Shown: positions 1-8,490 of the stretch, one piece after another
Position numbering within the stretch: the first letter of the stretch is position 1
Layout: each line of letters opens with the position of its first letter
NCBI GenBank assembly: GCA_016744925.1
Contig: JADGDJ010000004.1
Location: 1 to 56,501 of the forward strand
Source: Spirochaetaceae bacterium
GTDB taxonomy: Bacteria > Spirochaetota > Spirochaetia > DSM-2461
Length of the DNA: 56,501 bases
Reading direction: 5' to 3'
Made by a program: the position numbers and the translations under genes
Notes under the pieces: model-generated
What the model was told of the DNA's origin: nothing
Databases searched by the model: none
Seen by the model: the letters and a program-made list of their open reading frames with translations, nothing else

Positions 1-459
1 TCTATCCCTGGTTCCCCAGGCCGGCATATTGGGCATAGTATTGGTCCAGCACATGCCGATCATTCCCGCATCAGCAGCCTGCCATCCATAGGCTCCACCG
101 CGCATCCAGTGATTGGTGTTCCTCAGAGCCACAATGCCGATACCATTTTCTTTTGCCAGTTTAATTGCTCTATTCATAGCACTTTGTGCATTAGTGTTCC
201 CCATTGCCAGATTTCCGTTCCACCGTTCGAATCCACCCATGGTAGCTTCAACCGAGGGTTCTGCATCTGCTTTTATATATCCCTTTTCAAAGTGTGAAAT
301 AACCCGGGGGAATCTGTTCACACCATGAGAATACACACCATCAAGACTGTTTTCTGCAAAAAGCCGGCTGCTTCTTTCAGCAATATCCGCTGTGAATCCC
401 TTTTTCAGGAGAATCTTTTCAAAAGTTTCCACCATTTCATCATAAGTAATTCTTAACAT
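1..459 (-). CDS. dlgD: 2,3-diketo-L-gulonate reductase-like (Ldh_2 family), 3' end outside window
   Basis: The 153 visible N-terminal residues match the malate/L-lactate dehydrogenase-2 (Ldh_2) family of NAD(P)H-dependent 2-oxoacid reductases. The motifs YSHGVNRFP (about residues 43-51) and NHWMRGGAYGWQAADAG (about 118-134) resemble E. coli DlgD (YiaK), which reduces 2,3-diketo-L-gulonate in the cytoplasm, more than lactate or malate dehydrogenases. The reading frame runs through position 1, so the C-terminal part is missing. It is the last visible gene of a minus-strand run that starts with a TRAP transporter; yiaK in E. coli also lies beside a TRAP transporter (yiaMNO). The family call is firm. 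The substrate is inferred, and in this uronate island it could be a related 2-oxo sugar acid. Confidence 0.8.
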   Translation of the reverse strand, partial: MLRITYDEMVETFEKILLKKGFTADIAERSSRLFAENSLDGVYSHGVNRFPRVISHFEKGYIKADAEPSVEATMGGFERWNGNLAMGNTNAQSAMNRAIKLAKENGIGIVALRNTNHWMRGGAYGWQAADAGMIGMCWTNTMPNMPAWGTRDR

Positions 460-473
460 TTCAAATTCCCATA

Positions 474-971
474 TTAGTTTTTCCGGTGTCTGGAGTCTTT
501 AACTCTCTCATTCACATTTTCTTTTATAAAACTATATAAACTAGTGCTTTTACCTTCCGTGATCCGATCGCTCAGAATAAAACTTTGTTTCGACCGGGTA
601 TAGATAATCATCAGGTTAAAAATTCTGATAACAGATTTCACCTCTGAAAAATTGACATGGGATCTCGCCTCCTTCGCCGAAGTTGTGATCCCTGTCTTGT
701 CGAAGGATATTTCCATATCCCCGGGCATTGTGCTGACGATTTTTCTGCAGCGGAAATAGATCATCAAAGGCTGAAAAACAGGGATGAGCAGAACCCCGGC
801 AGTAATAAGAGTTCTGATACCCATGCTGCTGCCTGACCAGAATCTGACAGCCAGCAGCACCATAGAAACCGTGAAAACCAGATTGCACACCCCCAGAAAG
901 GACCTGTAGAAATTAACCATTGTCAAAACCCAGAGATTTTCCGGCTTTATACTGTAACGAAACTTGAACAT
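474..971 (-). CDS. YcxB-like membrane protein
   Basis: This protein of about 165 residues has two hydrophobic segments (roughly residues 20-40 and 50-70), then a short polar C-terminal domain with the pattern of YcxB-like proteins (GDMEISFDKTGI, then a strand-rich segment ending in a helix). The molecular role of the family is not known. The gene sits 20 bp after dctM and 14 bp before dlgD, all on the minus strand, so it is probably cotranscribed with the transporter. The start is uncertain. ATG at 971 is chosen, but an in-frame TTG at 980 has an AGGA sequence six bases upstream and could be used instead. Confidence 0.6.
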   Translation of the reverse strand: MFKFRYSIKPENLWVLTMVNFYRSFLGVCNLVFTVSMVLLAVRFWSGSSMGIRTLITAGVLLIPVFQPLMIYFRCRKIVSTMPGDMEISFDKTGITTSAKEARSHVNFSEVKSVIRIFNLMIIYTRSKQSFILSDRITEGKSTSLYSFIKENVNERVKDSRHRKN

Positions 972-991
972 ACTTTCCAATTTGAATCCTA

Positions 992-2281
992 TTAAAACAA
1001 CGATGGCAGAAACAGACTGATAGCAGGTATAAATGTCACCAGAATCAGAGTCACAATCATCAGGATGTAAAAAGGCAGTGTCGCTTTGACAACGCGCTCC
1101 ATAGAGACTTTACCCACTGCCGATCCGATAAACAAAACGGCTCCTACAGGCGGTGTCAACAGACCGATTCCGCAGTTTAAAATCATCATGACCCCGAATT
1201 GTATGGGGTCAATTCCTATAGTCGTCGCAATTGGCAGCAATATGGGCGTGGCGATCAGGATTATGGGCGCCATATCCATAATCATCCCTAAAACCAGAAG
1301 AATTAAGTTAAGCAGCAGGGCAATCAGTATAGGATTATCTGTCAACCCGATAATGGCTTCTGCCGCCAGCGACGGAACATGCAGTCGAGTTAGAAGAAAT
1401 CCGAAAATACTGGAAGTGGCAATCAGAATCAGGACAATTGACAGAGTATGTACACACTGATCCAGAACTTTCCAGACATCTTTCCATTTCAATCCTCTGT
1501 AGATAAAGACACTGACGAACAAACTATAAATAACCGCAATGGCAGCTGATTCCGTTGCTGTGAAAATCCCTCCAACAACACCGACCACAACTATCAAAAT
1601 TGCAGCCAGAGCCCAAAATGAGATACTGATCTGTTTAAGCAGTCTGAGGAGATTGAACTTTTCACCCTTGGGATACTGCCGTTTTACAGAGATGATGTAA
1701 GCACCGATCATCAGAGTTCCCGCGAGAATAGCCGCCGGAAGATAACCCGCCAGGAACAGGCTTCCCACAGAAATTCCCCCGGCTGTCGTCGCATAAATAA
1801 CCATATTGTGGCTGGGCGGCACGAGTAGACCTTCACAGGAACTGGTAACCGTTACAGCCGTTGCAAAGTCATCATCATAACCCTGTTCGACCATCATGGG
1901 GATCATAATACTTCCCAGAGAAGCCGTGTCCGCTGCTGCAGAACCGGAAATCCCGCCGAAAAAATAGGACGCTACGATGTTGACCATAGCCATCCCGCCG
2001 CGCATCCATCCCACGCAGGCATTGGCAAGTTCAATCAATTTTTCGGAAATACCGCCGCTTCCCATTAAATAGCCCATGGTAATAAAGAAAGGGACCGCCA
2101 TAAGACTGAAGGAACTTATCCCCTTTACCATTTGCTGGGCTACAGTTGTCAGGGGAAGCCCTTGATAGAGCAGACATAAGATGGAAGAAAGAGCTACAGC
2201 GTATGCAATAGGAAAACGCAACAAAACCAATATTAAAAAAGATACCAGAAGTATCGTTATAGCCATACTGTTTACTATCAT
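992..2281 (-). CDS. dctM: TRAP transporter large permease, DctM/YiaN type
   Basis: The 429-residue hydrophobic protein has about 12 membrane segments and the usual DctM length. Typical DctM stretches are visible, such as ISGSAAADTASLGSIMIPMM (about residues 113-132) and SCEGLLVPPSHNMVIYA. It is the ion-coupled translocation subunit of a tripartite TRAP transporter in the inner membrane, working with DctQ and a periplasmic DctP. Its ATG overlaps the stop of dctQ by four bases (ATGA), so translation is coupled. Uronate catabolism genes and a DlgD-like reductase nearby suggest a sugar-acid substrate, but this is inference. Confidence 0.95.
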   Translation of the reverse strand: MIVNSMAITILLVSFLILVLLRFPIAYAVALSSILCLLYQGLPLTTVAQQMVKGISSFSLMAVPFFITMGYLMGSGGISEKLIELANACVGWMRGGMAMVNIVASYFFGGISGSAAADTASLGSIMIPMMVEQGYDDDFATAVTVTSSCEGLLVPPSHNMVIYATTAGGISVGSLFLAGYLPAAILAGTLMIGAYIISVKRQYPKGEKFNLLRLLKQISISFWALAAILIVVVGVVGGIFTATESAAIAVIYSLFVSVFIYRGLKWKDVWKVLDQCVHTLSIVLILIATSSIFGFLLTRLHVPSLAAEAIIGLTDNPILIALLLNLILLVLGMIMDMAPIILIATPILLPIATTIGIDPIQFGVMMILNCGIGLLTPPVGAVLFIGSAVGKVSMERVVKATLPFYILMIVTLILVTFIPAISLFLPSLF

Positions 2282-2805
2282 TTGTCAGAATCCTCTCTTA
2301 AAACAATCTTTTTCATCTGGTTATAGATTATTTCAATCTCAAAAATAACCATAGCCACTCCCGCAAGGGGTACGGGAAAGTACATCCAGAATCGGGAAAG
2401 TGCCGGTATACTTATATATGAACCTCTGGATCCGATTCTCTGAGCATAATTCCAGCCCACAAAGATCATCACAAATCCCAGAGCCATTACAGCAAGATCT
2501 GCAAACAGATCCAGGAAATTGAGCAATTTTTCCGGCAGGTACCGGTCAAGAGCTGTCATCCGGATATGAGCTTTCCTCCGGATCGCCAGTGCGGCGGAAA
2601 GTACCGCCATATAAGCCATAAGTGAAAGGACAACTTCTTCACTCCAGGCGGGGTCTGGAATAAAAGAAATATATCTTCCGGAAACCGCGACTGTTGTAAT
2701 TAGAATATCTATTACCAGAAGTATTTTACAGATTAAAAGAACCCCGTTATAGACATGGTCGTAAAATGGTTTCATTCTATCCATAACCTGAAAAAACGCT
2801 TTCAT
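2278..2805 (-). CDS. dctQ: TRAP transporter small permease, DctQ/YiaM type
   Basis: The 175-residue protein has four predicted membrane helices. The DctQ signature region is seen around residues 50-90 (PDPAWSEEVVLSLMAYMAVL, then AALAIRRKAHIRM), including the conserved tryptophan and the R-x-x-x-H-I-R segment. It is the small membrane subunit that pairs with DctM. It lies between dctP, separated by 87 bp containing a stem-loop, and dctM, with a 4-bp overlap. Length and order P-Q-M are normal for the family. Confidence 0.93.
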   Translation of the reverse strand: MKAFFQVMDRMKPFYDHVYNGVLLICKILLVIDILITTVAVSGRYISFIPDPAWSEEVVLSLMAYMAVLSAALAIRRKAHIRMTALDRYLPEKLLNFLDLFADLAVMALGFVMIFVGWNYAQRIGSRGSYISIPALSRFWMYFPVPLAGVAMVIFEIEIIYNQMKKIVLREDSDK

Positions 2806-2830
2806 TTTGACTCCTCATTAAAATGAATAG

Positions 2831-2856
2831 GGCACAGAAACATTCGCTTCTGTGCC
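2831..2856 (-). terminator. Intercistronic stem-loop after dctP
   Basis: GGCACAGAA at 2831-2839 and TTCTGTGCC at 2848-2856 form a perfect 9-bp stem with an 8-nt loop. It lies just downstream of the dctP stop and upstream of dctQ. No strong T-run follows on the minus strand, so it may be a partial terminator or an mRNA 3'-end stabiliser that gives more binding protein than permease. Confidence 0.6.
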
Positions 2857-2892
2857 ATAATTATTAAACTTGAAACGGCTTACTGCAAGATT

Positions 2893-3915
2893 CTACTGCA
2901 TTGCCAGGATTTTCTGATAAAGAGCCTTGTTTGATGCAGTTGCTTCAGCAATAATATCAGCACATGCAGCCTGCCATGGTCCCTTATCGGCAACTTCAAC
3001 AACAACAGCACCTTCTGCAGCAAGCTGTACCAAAACTTCTTTTTCAGCTCCTTCGGAGAGTTCTCTGTTATAGACGGAAGTGATTTTACCAGCTTCAGTT
3101 ATAGCATCCTGCTGGGCAGCAGAGAGATTGTCCCATGCTTCATCAGTAATGATAACCTGGATAGCCCCCAGAGTATGACCGTCGAGGATCATGTAAGGAG
3201 CGACTTCGTTGAACGCTTTTGACTTGTAGTTGGCGATAGGCTGCTCAGCAGCATCAACCACACCACTCTGAAGTGCGGAATACAATTCACTGTAGCTTAC
3301 CTGAGTAGGATCGCTGCCAACACCATTAACCATCCCCTGAGCTACAGGGTCATTGGAAATTCGAACTTTGAGACCTTTCATATCTTCAATGCTGTTTAGA
3401 GGAACAGTACCGAAGAAATGTCTGAAACCTTCTTCTCCATAGAATAGTCCACGGATTCCTGTGCCGTTATTGTGGGGTTCCATCAAAAAATCAGGAGCCA
3501 GATCACTGGCAGCGAAGTTCCAGAAATGATCTCTGCTTGTAAAAGTATAGGGAACGGAAAGAAGTTTGGATTTCTCACCACCATAACTAGTCAGAGCAAA
3601 AGCGGAAATTCTAGACATATCTATTGTTCCACCACCACCGAGCATAGCGTCAAGTACATCATGTTCTGCACCTAGTACACCACTGTGCTGAATATCTAAC
3701 ATAACAGTTCCATTAGAAAGTCTTTCAACTTCTTCTTTAAATTTTTGACCTGTCTGACCAACGATTGAATCGAGGGGATTAACTTCAGCGTACACCAAAG
3801 TAACTGTTTTGTCCCCACTGTCTCCAGTTGAAGCAGTTTCAGACTGTCCATTTGCGAATACAGCTGTTGTGCATACTAACATTGCCACAATAAGAGCTAA
3901 GATTTGTTTTTTCAT
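2893..3915 (-). CDS. dctP: TRAP transporter substrate-binding protein, DctP family
   Basis: The 340-residue protein has a signal peptide (MKKQILALIVAMLVC, then AVFANGQSE) of the spirochaete type. The mature part shows the DctP fold pattern, including GTVPLNSIEDMKGLKVRISN (about residues 168-187) with the conserved arginine that usually binds the substrate carboxylate, and YSELYSALQSGVVDAAEQP (about 207-225). It captures an organic or sugar acid in the periplasm and delivers it to DctQM. A GGAGGAAAGA ribosome binding site precedes the ATG. The 140-bp gap to the response regulator gene probably holds its own promoter. Confidence 0.93.
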   Translation of the reverse strand: MKKQILALIVAMLVCTTAVFANGQSETASTGDSGDKTVTLVYAEVNPLDSIVGQTGQKFKEEVERLSNGTVMLDIQHSGVLGAEHDVLDAMLGGGGTIDMSRISAFALTSYGGEKSKLLSVPYTFTSRDHFWNFAASDLAPDFLMEPHNNGTGIRGLFYGEEGFRHFFGTVPLNSIEDMKGLKVRISNDPVAQGMVNGVGSDPTQVSYSELYSALQSGVVDAAEQPIANYKSKAFNEVAPYMILDGHTLGAIQVIITDEAWDNLSAAQQDAITEAGKITSVYNRELSEGAEKEVLVQLAAEGAVVVEVADKGPWQAACADIIAEATASNKALYQKILAMQ

Positions 3916-4055
3916 TCTTTCCTCCAGAATTTTTTTAAGTTAAGTTATTGTAAATCTGGTTTTCAATATCCCGCTCTATAGGAAAATATTATCTTCTGCA
4001 CATTTTTGCGCACTTATATGTATTTAAATCTTTTTTAATTTTATAAATCTTTCAT

Positions 4056-5609
4056 TTATTGCGGTTTTAGCATTTTGTTGTTGCGGTAATCACTGGGAGA
4101 GTAGTTAACCACTCTTTTAAAAACGCGGGTAAAATAGTTTGGATCACGGTAGCCTATGTCACTGCTGATCTCTCTCATTGATAAATTCGTCTCTTTCAAT
4201 AATTTTTTTGCCTCATTTATTCTGATTTCAGTGAGGTAGTTGATGAAATTCTGCTTCTTGTGTTCTTTAAAAATCTTACTGAAATAAAACGTCGAGAGAT
4301 TGCAGAATTGTGCCGTCTCCTCCAGGCTGATCTCCTTTCGGAAATTCTCCTGTAGAAATAGACAGGCTTTTTTTATGGATGGAATATTTTCCCGTTCGAA
4401 TAGATCTGTGATTTTTTCCAGACTTTCATTGAGGAATACTTTGAATGCAGTAAGTAACTCGGAAATTGAATCGGCTTCACTTATATCATTAATGTTAATT
4501 GAATAGTTCCCCTCGGGAAACTGAGAAGAGGCGGCATGTCTGAGAATAGCTGTTAAATCTGTAATGCAGCTTTTTTTCTTTTTAAATGTTATTAGAGATG
4601 ATTCGATCCATAAATCAATATTGTGATATAATTCTTCTGTTTTATCTTTGTCACAGGCTATTATTGCCTGCTCGAGGTTCATTTCCAGTTCCAGAGGTAG
4701 CTTTTCCGATGAAATCGATCTGTCATCAAAATTTTTAGCTTCTATAAAGGATTGGACAGCTGCTTCAGCATTGTGAAAAAGTGAACCTTTTCCCAGTAGT
4801 ATATCAATATTAAGATTTTCCTTTATTTTGTTACTGATTGCACTAATTAAGTCTTTAATAAATTCATCAGATTCTATTTTGTCACTTTGATAACTGCTGT
4901 ATACCAAAATAATTATGTTGTTGAGATCCATATTAAATGAACAGAGAAGATTCTGCTGTTTCAATATATCATTCATTAACCTTAAGCATCTCTTTTTTAA
5001 TATTTGTTTCTGATAATCGGAATTGACCAGAATCGGATAAGTTTCATAATTTAATTTCATTATGAATCCTCTACCCATATTGAAGTTTATATCGAGGAGT
5101 GTTAGATAGTTTACAAATTTTTCCTCTTTCATATTTCTTGTGGCCAGGTTGTATATGAATTCGGAACTTAAATAATCTGTTGCCTTATCCAGTCTTAACT
5201 CAATGTTTTCTCTTTCCTGCCTGGCGGTTTTTTCCTCCAGGAGTTTAGAGGTCACTTTTTCCATCACTTCTATAATTCTTTTTTCTGAAGATGGTTTAAC
5301 AATATAATCTAGGGCTCCCACTTTTATCGCTTCATGGGCATAATCAAATTGGTGGAGGGCCGTGAGAAATATAATGGAAACGTTCTCATCTTTTTTCCTG
5401 ATCTTCCAGGCGGCTTCAATGCCATTGATTCCGGGCATGTTGATGTCGAGGATGATGATGTCAGGTTTTGATGCCTGTACTTTGGCTATTGCCTCTCTGC
5501 CGTTTACTGCCTCTTCAATATCAATGATAGAATCTATGCTTTTGGAAATAATAAAACGAAGAGCTTCCCGTTCCAGTTGCTCATCATCAGCGATTAATAA
5601 TTTAAACAT
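4056..5609 (-). CDS. AraC-type response regulator (YesN-like) next to a TRAP transporter
   Basis: Residues 1-120 form a receiver domain (LLIADDEQ; phosphoacceptor Asp55 in ILDINMPG; a late Lys in YIVKPSSEKR). The last 100 residues are an AraC/XylS double helix-turn-helix (FCNLSTFYFSKIFKE and YRDPNYFTRVFKRV), with a central helical linker. Translation is placed at ATG 5609, matching the family start MFKLLIADDE; this overlaps the kinase stop by 8 bases. An in-frame start 26 codons upstream would add a tail unlike the family. It should be phosphorylated by the neighbouring kinase, and it most likely activates the dctPQM operon immediately downstream. Confidence 0.9.
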   Translation of the reverse strand: MFKLLIADDEQLEREALRFIISKSIDSIIDIEEAVNGREAIAKVQASKPDIIILDINMPGINGIEAAWKIRKKDENVSIIFLTALHQFDYAHEAIKVGALDYIVKPSSEKRIIEVMEKVTSKLLEEKTARQERENIELRLDKATDYLSSEFIYNLATRNMKEEKFVNYLTLLDINFNMGRGFIMKLNYETYPILVNSDYQKQILKKRCLRLMNDILKQQNLLCSFNMDLNNIIILVYSSYQSDKIESDEFIKDLISAISNKIKENLNIDILLGKGSLFHNAEAAVQSFIEAKNFDDRSISSEKLPLELEMNLEQAIIACDKDKTEELYHNIDLWIESSLITFKKKKSCITDLTAILRHAASSQFPEGNYSININDISEADSISELLTAFKVFLNESLEKITDLFERENIPSIKKACLFLQENFRKEISLEETAQFCNLSTFYFSKIFKEHKKQNFINYLTEIRINEAKKLLKETNLSMREISSDIGYRDPNYFTRVFKRVVNYSPSDYRNNKMLKPQ

Positions 5610-7080
5610 ATTCCTGCTCCGGTATGGAAATTGAGATAACTGTTCCCTTTTCTTTTGTGCTTTGAATATTAAATGTCTCCATTCCATTGAATTTTAAGGA
5701 AAGCCTTTTTTTTACATTAGTAATTCCGATACCGGTAGATTTCCAGGAGTGCTTGTTTATGTTGATCTCTTCCTGGTTAAATCCGACTCCTGTATCTTCA
5801 ATTCTGATGAGAATCTTGTTCCAGGGGGCTTTATCTATATAAATGGTAATTCTGCCACCATCTTCTTTAGGTTCTATGCCATGTTTTACGGCATTTTCAA
5901 TTAAGGGCTGCAAGGTGAAAACGGGAATTCTTAAGTGTGAAATATTTATACTGTTTTTTATATTAAAACTGATTCGATCGCCATATCTGGTCTTTTGTAT
6001 AAACATATACTCTTTTAAAATTTCCAATTCTTCTTCTAATGTGACGACTTTTTCCTGATTATTCAGGTTGTACCTGAAAATACTGGATAAACATTCAATT
6101 AGTCTCACCGTTTTGGGAGCCTGTTCAAACATGGATGTTCGGCAAATGGTGTTGAGAGTATTAAATAAAAAATGGGGATTTATCTGTGACTGAAGACTGA
6201 GGAACTGAGCTTCCTGAAGAGATTTTCCCATATCAATCAATTTCACTTCATCTTCAAAAAGTTGTTTCTCTATTTTTGCCTTGTCCTTCAGACTCTCAAC
6301 CATTTCATTTATGTTAATACTCATCTTGTTGAATGAATTGGTCAGAACACCGATCTCATCATTTGACTGGGCTGAGACTTTGTCCACTTTCAGGTCTCCC
6401 CTGGCCATTTTCAAAGTATTATTGGCAAGGTCAATAATGGGTTTGGTAAGTGTTCCTGAAAAGAAGTTTCCAAAGAGGAGACTAATGACTCCAATAAAAA
6501 ATATACCGACAAAACTGATAATCCTTATCCGTGAAACTGCCTCTTTCTGGCTTTCGTGTAATCTTGTACTTTCATCGAGTCTCACATTTATTAGTGAGTT
6601 GAGATAATTTTCAATATAATTTTCTATTCGTCCGGCTCGTAATAACTGTTCAGTAAAGATCTCCTGATTTTTGTTTACTGAAGAGATTGATGATTTTGTA
6701 CTTTCCAGATAAGTCAGCATCCCATATCTGATTGCTTCTATCTGAAAAAAAGCATCTTGTGAAGTATTGGCATTATTCTTTACTTTATTCCAGGTACTCC
6801 AAACCGGTTCAATGGTGTTTTCAAATTTTTTGATGTTTTCTTCACTGTAATTTCTGATGACATGGTTGAATTGGTCATTATTATTTTTTATGGCTCCTGA
6901 TAGATTCTGGACTAGTGCTGTTTTTATAAGATCTTCTTCATAGGTCTGCAAATATCCAAAAGCGTTATTGAGAATATAAAAATAGAGAAATGAAACACTT
7001 AGAATCAATATAGAGAAAAAGAGGAATAATTTTCTTTTTATAGACAGATCATGCCATGTTTTGGGAATTATACTTAACAT
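5602..7080 (-). CDS. Sensor histidine kinase, YesM/LytS-like (His_kinase PF06580 type)
   Basis: The 492-residue protein has a first membrane helix (about 17-37), an extracytoplasmic helical sensor region (38-185), a second helix (about 186-207) and a HAMP linker (208-262). The kinase domain has the His box QSQINPHFLFNTLN with His303, followed by an HATPase domain (LIENAVKHG, EDTGVGF, GIGITNVKKRL). It forms a pair with the overlapping AraC-type regulator and probably senses the TRAP substrate or a related uronate. An extended -10 sequence (TGGTATAAT) ends only 11 bases before the ATG, so the mRNA leader would be about 4 nt. Confidence 0.92.
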   Translation of the reverse strand: MLSIIPKTWHDLSIKRKLFLFFSILILSVSFLYFYILNNAFGYLQTYEEDLIKTALVQNLSGAIKNNNDQFNHVIRNYSEENIKKFENTIEPVWSTWNKVKNNANTSQDAFFQIEAIRYGMLTYLESTKSSISSVNKNQEIFTEQLLRAGRIENYIENYLNSLINVRLDESTRLHESQKEAVSRIRIISFVGIFFIGVISLLFGNFFSGTLTKPIIDLANNTLKMARGDLKVDKVSAQSNDEIGVLTNSFNKMSININEMVESLKDKAKIEKQLFEDEVKLIDMGKSLQEAQFLSLQSQINPHFLFNTLNTICRTSMFEQAPKTVRLIECLSSIFRYNLNNQEKVVTLEEELEILKEYMFIQKTRYGDRISFNIKNSINISHLRIPVFTLQPLIENAVKHGIEPKEDGGRITIYIDKAPWNKILIRIEDTGVGFNQEEININKHSWKSTGIGITNVKKRLSLKFNGMETFNIQSTKEKGTVISISIPEQEYV

Positions 7081-7091
7081 CTTTGCAAACT

Positions 7092-7097
7092 ATTATA
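7092..7097 (-). promoter_or_regulatory. Extended -10 promoter of the TRAP-linked kinase gene
   Basis: Read on the minus strand the sequence is TGGTATAAT, a consensus -10 with the TGn extension. No good -35 is seen (TAGCAA at 18-bp spacing). It lies 11 bases upstream of the kinase ATG at 7080, which predicts an almost leaderless transcript. The LacI-type operator at 7129-7142 is upstream of it. Confidence 0.5.
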
Positions 7098-7115
7098 CCA
7101 TTGTTTTTCATTTTA

Positions 7116-7144
7116 TTGCTACTTGAAATGTAACCGCTTACAAA
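7116..7144 (+). promoter_or_regulatory. kdgF promoter overlapped by a LacI-family operator (site 1)
   Basis: TTGCTA at 7116-7121 and TACAAA at 7139-7144 are spaced by 17 bp. The palindrome TGTAACCGCTTACA at 7129-7142 overlaps the spacer and -10, with the central CG typical of LacI-family operators. The same 14-mer occurs exactly upstream of uxaC/uxaE and of uxaB. Binding there should block kdgF transcription. Its effect on the divergent kinase promoter is less clear. Confidence 0.75.
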
Positions 7145-7194
7145 TTTTCCGGTTTCGATTTGTGGTTGTACCTTTTATGAGTTAGGATAACAAT

Positions 7195-7533
7195 ATGGAT
7201 ATAAAACTTTTTTTTAATAAAGAGACAATGTTTAAGGAAGTCGTAGAGGGTGATGTCACCAGGTATATCTATACAGGTGAAAATATTCAGGTGGTTGAAT
7301 ATCACTTCCCGCGGAATAAAACCTTTCCTCCCCACAGTCATGACAGCCATGAACAAATGGGTTATCTGGTCAGTGGTAAGATGGGGTTTTTAATTGATGG
7401 CAAAGAGAGCATCCTCAATGTGGGAGATTGGTATCATGCTCCGATCGGAGCAGTACATAATGCCTGGACTTTTGATGAACCATCAGTTCTGCTTGATGTA
7501 TTTTCTCCCCCCCGGGAGGAATTGATGCATTAA
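7195..7533 (+). CDS. kdgF: Cupin, KdgF-like (unsaturated uronate conversion)
   Basis: The 112-residue single-domain cupin has motif 1 PHSHDSHEQMGYLVSGKMGF and motif 2 GDWYHAPIGAVHNAW, ending in VFSPPREEL. Candidate metal ligands are His47, His49, Gln54 and His88, the KdgF pattern. KdgF proteins convert 4,5-unsaturated galacturonate from pectin or alginate breakdown to the linear ketouronate used by KduI. An AGGA site lies 7 bases before the ATG. It is followed by a terminator and lies near kduI and kduD, in agreement with the role. A decayed paralogue lies after kduD. Confidence 0.82.
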   Translation: MDIKLFFNKETMFKEVVEGDVTRYIYTGENIQVVEYHFPRNKTFPPHSHDSHEQMGYLVSGKMGFLIDGKESILNVGDWYHAPIGAVHNAWTFDEPSVLLDVFSPPREELMH

Positions 7534-7538
7534 TATGG

Positions 7539-7592
7539 ATTGGCAGCTCCTGATTTTTTTGGTGAGCTGCCAATACTTATCCTCGTTTTTTT
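7539..7592 (+). terminator. Terminator after kdgF
   Basis: ATTGGCAGCTC at 7539-7549 pairs perfectly with GAGCTGCCAAT at 7564-7574, an 11-bp stem with a 14-nt loop. A run of T follows at 7585-7592. The stem is separated from the T-run by about ten bases, which is not ideal, but the position just after the kdgF stop supports termination. Confidence 0.65.
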
Positions 7593-7646
7593 ACATCTTA
7601 ATTTTGGGCAATTGCACGCTGAGAGAGAGATTCGTTGTATTTTAAT

Positions 7647-7690
7647 AATTCGTATATCCGAATTGACTTTGTATATAAGAATGGTATACT
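7647..7690 (+). promoter_or_regulatory. Promoter and palindrome before the first iclR gene (leaderless start)
   Basis: TTGACT at 7663-7668 and TATACT at 7685-7690 have 16-bp spacing. The ATG at 7700 is only 9 bases after the -10, and no Shine-Dalgarno sequence lies between, so the mRNA should have almost no leader. A perfect palindrome, AATTCG-N6-CGAATT at 7647-7664, touches the -35 and is a likely autoregulatory site for the IclR protein. Confidence 0.65.
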
Positions 7691-7699
7691 AAGATAAGT

Positions 7700-8464
7700 A
7701 TGAAAAATCGAAGCGTTGTAAGAAGCATTGAAATTCTTAATCTCATCTCTTTATCAAAAGAAGGACTCTCTCTCAATGAGATTATTGAGAAGACGACAAT
7801 ACCGAAAACCACAGCATATGAGATTCTTTTGATGCTTCTCGATTCTGAAATGATTCAACCGGATAAGGGTACGACGAAGCGCTATCAGATCGGTCTGAAA
7901 GCCTTTGTCATCGGAAACAGGTATATTCAGAATCTTGATTTGATAGAGGAAGCCAAACCCATAGTAGCGCAGGCCTGTACTGATCTTGAAATGACAATTT
8001 TTATCGCCATGCTCGATGGGAATCAGATTATATACCTCTACAAGCAGGAACCGGAATATGTTCCCATTCCCACGGCAAATATTTCCAACAGAGATGATGC
8101 CTATTGTACATCTCTGGGTAAAGCCATTTTGTCTGAAATCTCAGAAGCAGAGCTGAATCCTCTGATTAAGACTATGAAATTCAGGCAGAGGACCGGCAGG
8201 ACCATTATGGATACCAAGACTCTGAAAGAAGATCTTACTCTGACTAAAGAGAGAGGATATTCTCTTGATGACAGGGAAATCCTCGATTTTATTATGTGCC
8301 TGGGTGCTCCCGTGTTTGATCATAAGGGGAAGGTTGTTGCCGGAATCAGCGCAGCAGGTCTCTATACGGAAAATAGAAATCCTGAATTGGAAGGGAAGAT
8401 TCTTAGAGCTTCGGCAGATGCCATATCAAGTCGTCTTGGTTTTTCAGGAAATTGTAGAAATTAA
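7700..8464 (+). CDS. IclR-family transcriptional regulator of the kdu genes
   Basis: The 254-residue protein has an N-terminal winged helix (about 1-65, with GLSLNEIIEKTTIPKTTAYE as the helix-turn-helix) and a C-terminal IclR effector domain (about 80-250; SLGKAILSE, ERGYSLDDREI, AGISAAGL). It resembles KdgR-type regulators, which sense KDG or related uronate intermediates. kduI starts 26 bp after its stop, so regulator and enzymes form one transcription unit. Family assignment is firm; the effector is inferred from the neighbours. Confidence 0.88.
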   Translation: MKNRSVVRSIEILNLISLSKEGLSLNEIIEKTTIPKTTAYEILLMLLDSEMIQPDKGTTKRYQIGLKAFVIGNRYIQNLDLIEEAKPIVAQACTDLEMTIFIAMLDGNQIIYLYKQEPEYVPIPTANISNRDDAYCTSLGKAILSEISEAELNPLIKTMKFRQRTGRTIMDTKTLKEDLTLTKERGYSLDDREILDFIMCLGAPVFDHKGKVVAGISAAGLYTENRNPELEGKILRASADAISSRLGFSGNCRN

Positions 8465-8490
8465 ATTAATAACCATAAAAGGAGCCGATT

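Noticed and set aside
3994-4013. GTGC-containing direct repeats 12 bp apart upstream of dctP, as a response-regulator site
   Set aside because: The repeat is short and unsupported by a second copy elsewhere; too weak to list as a site.
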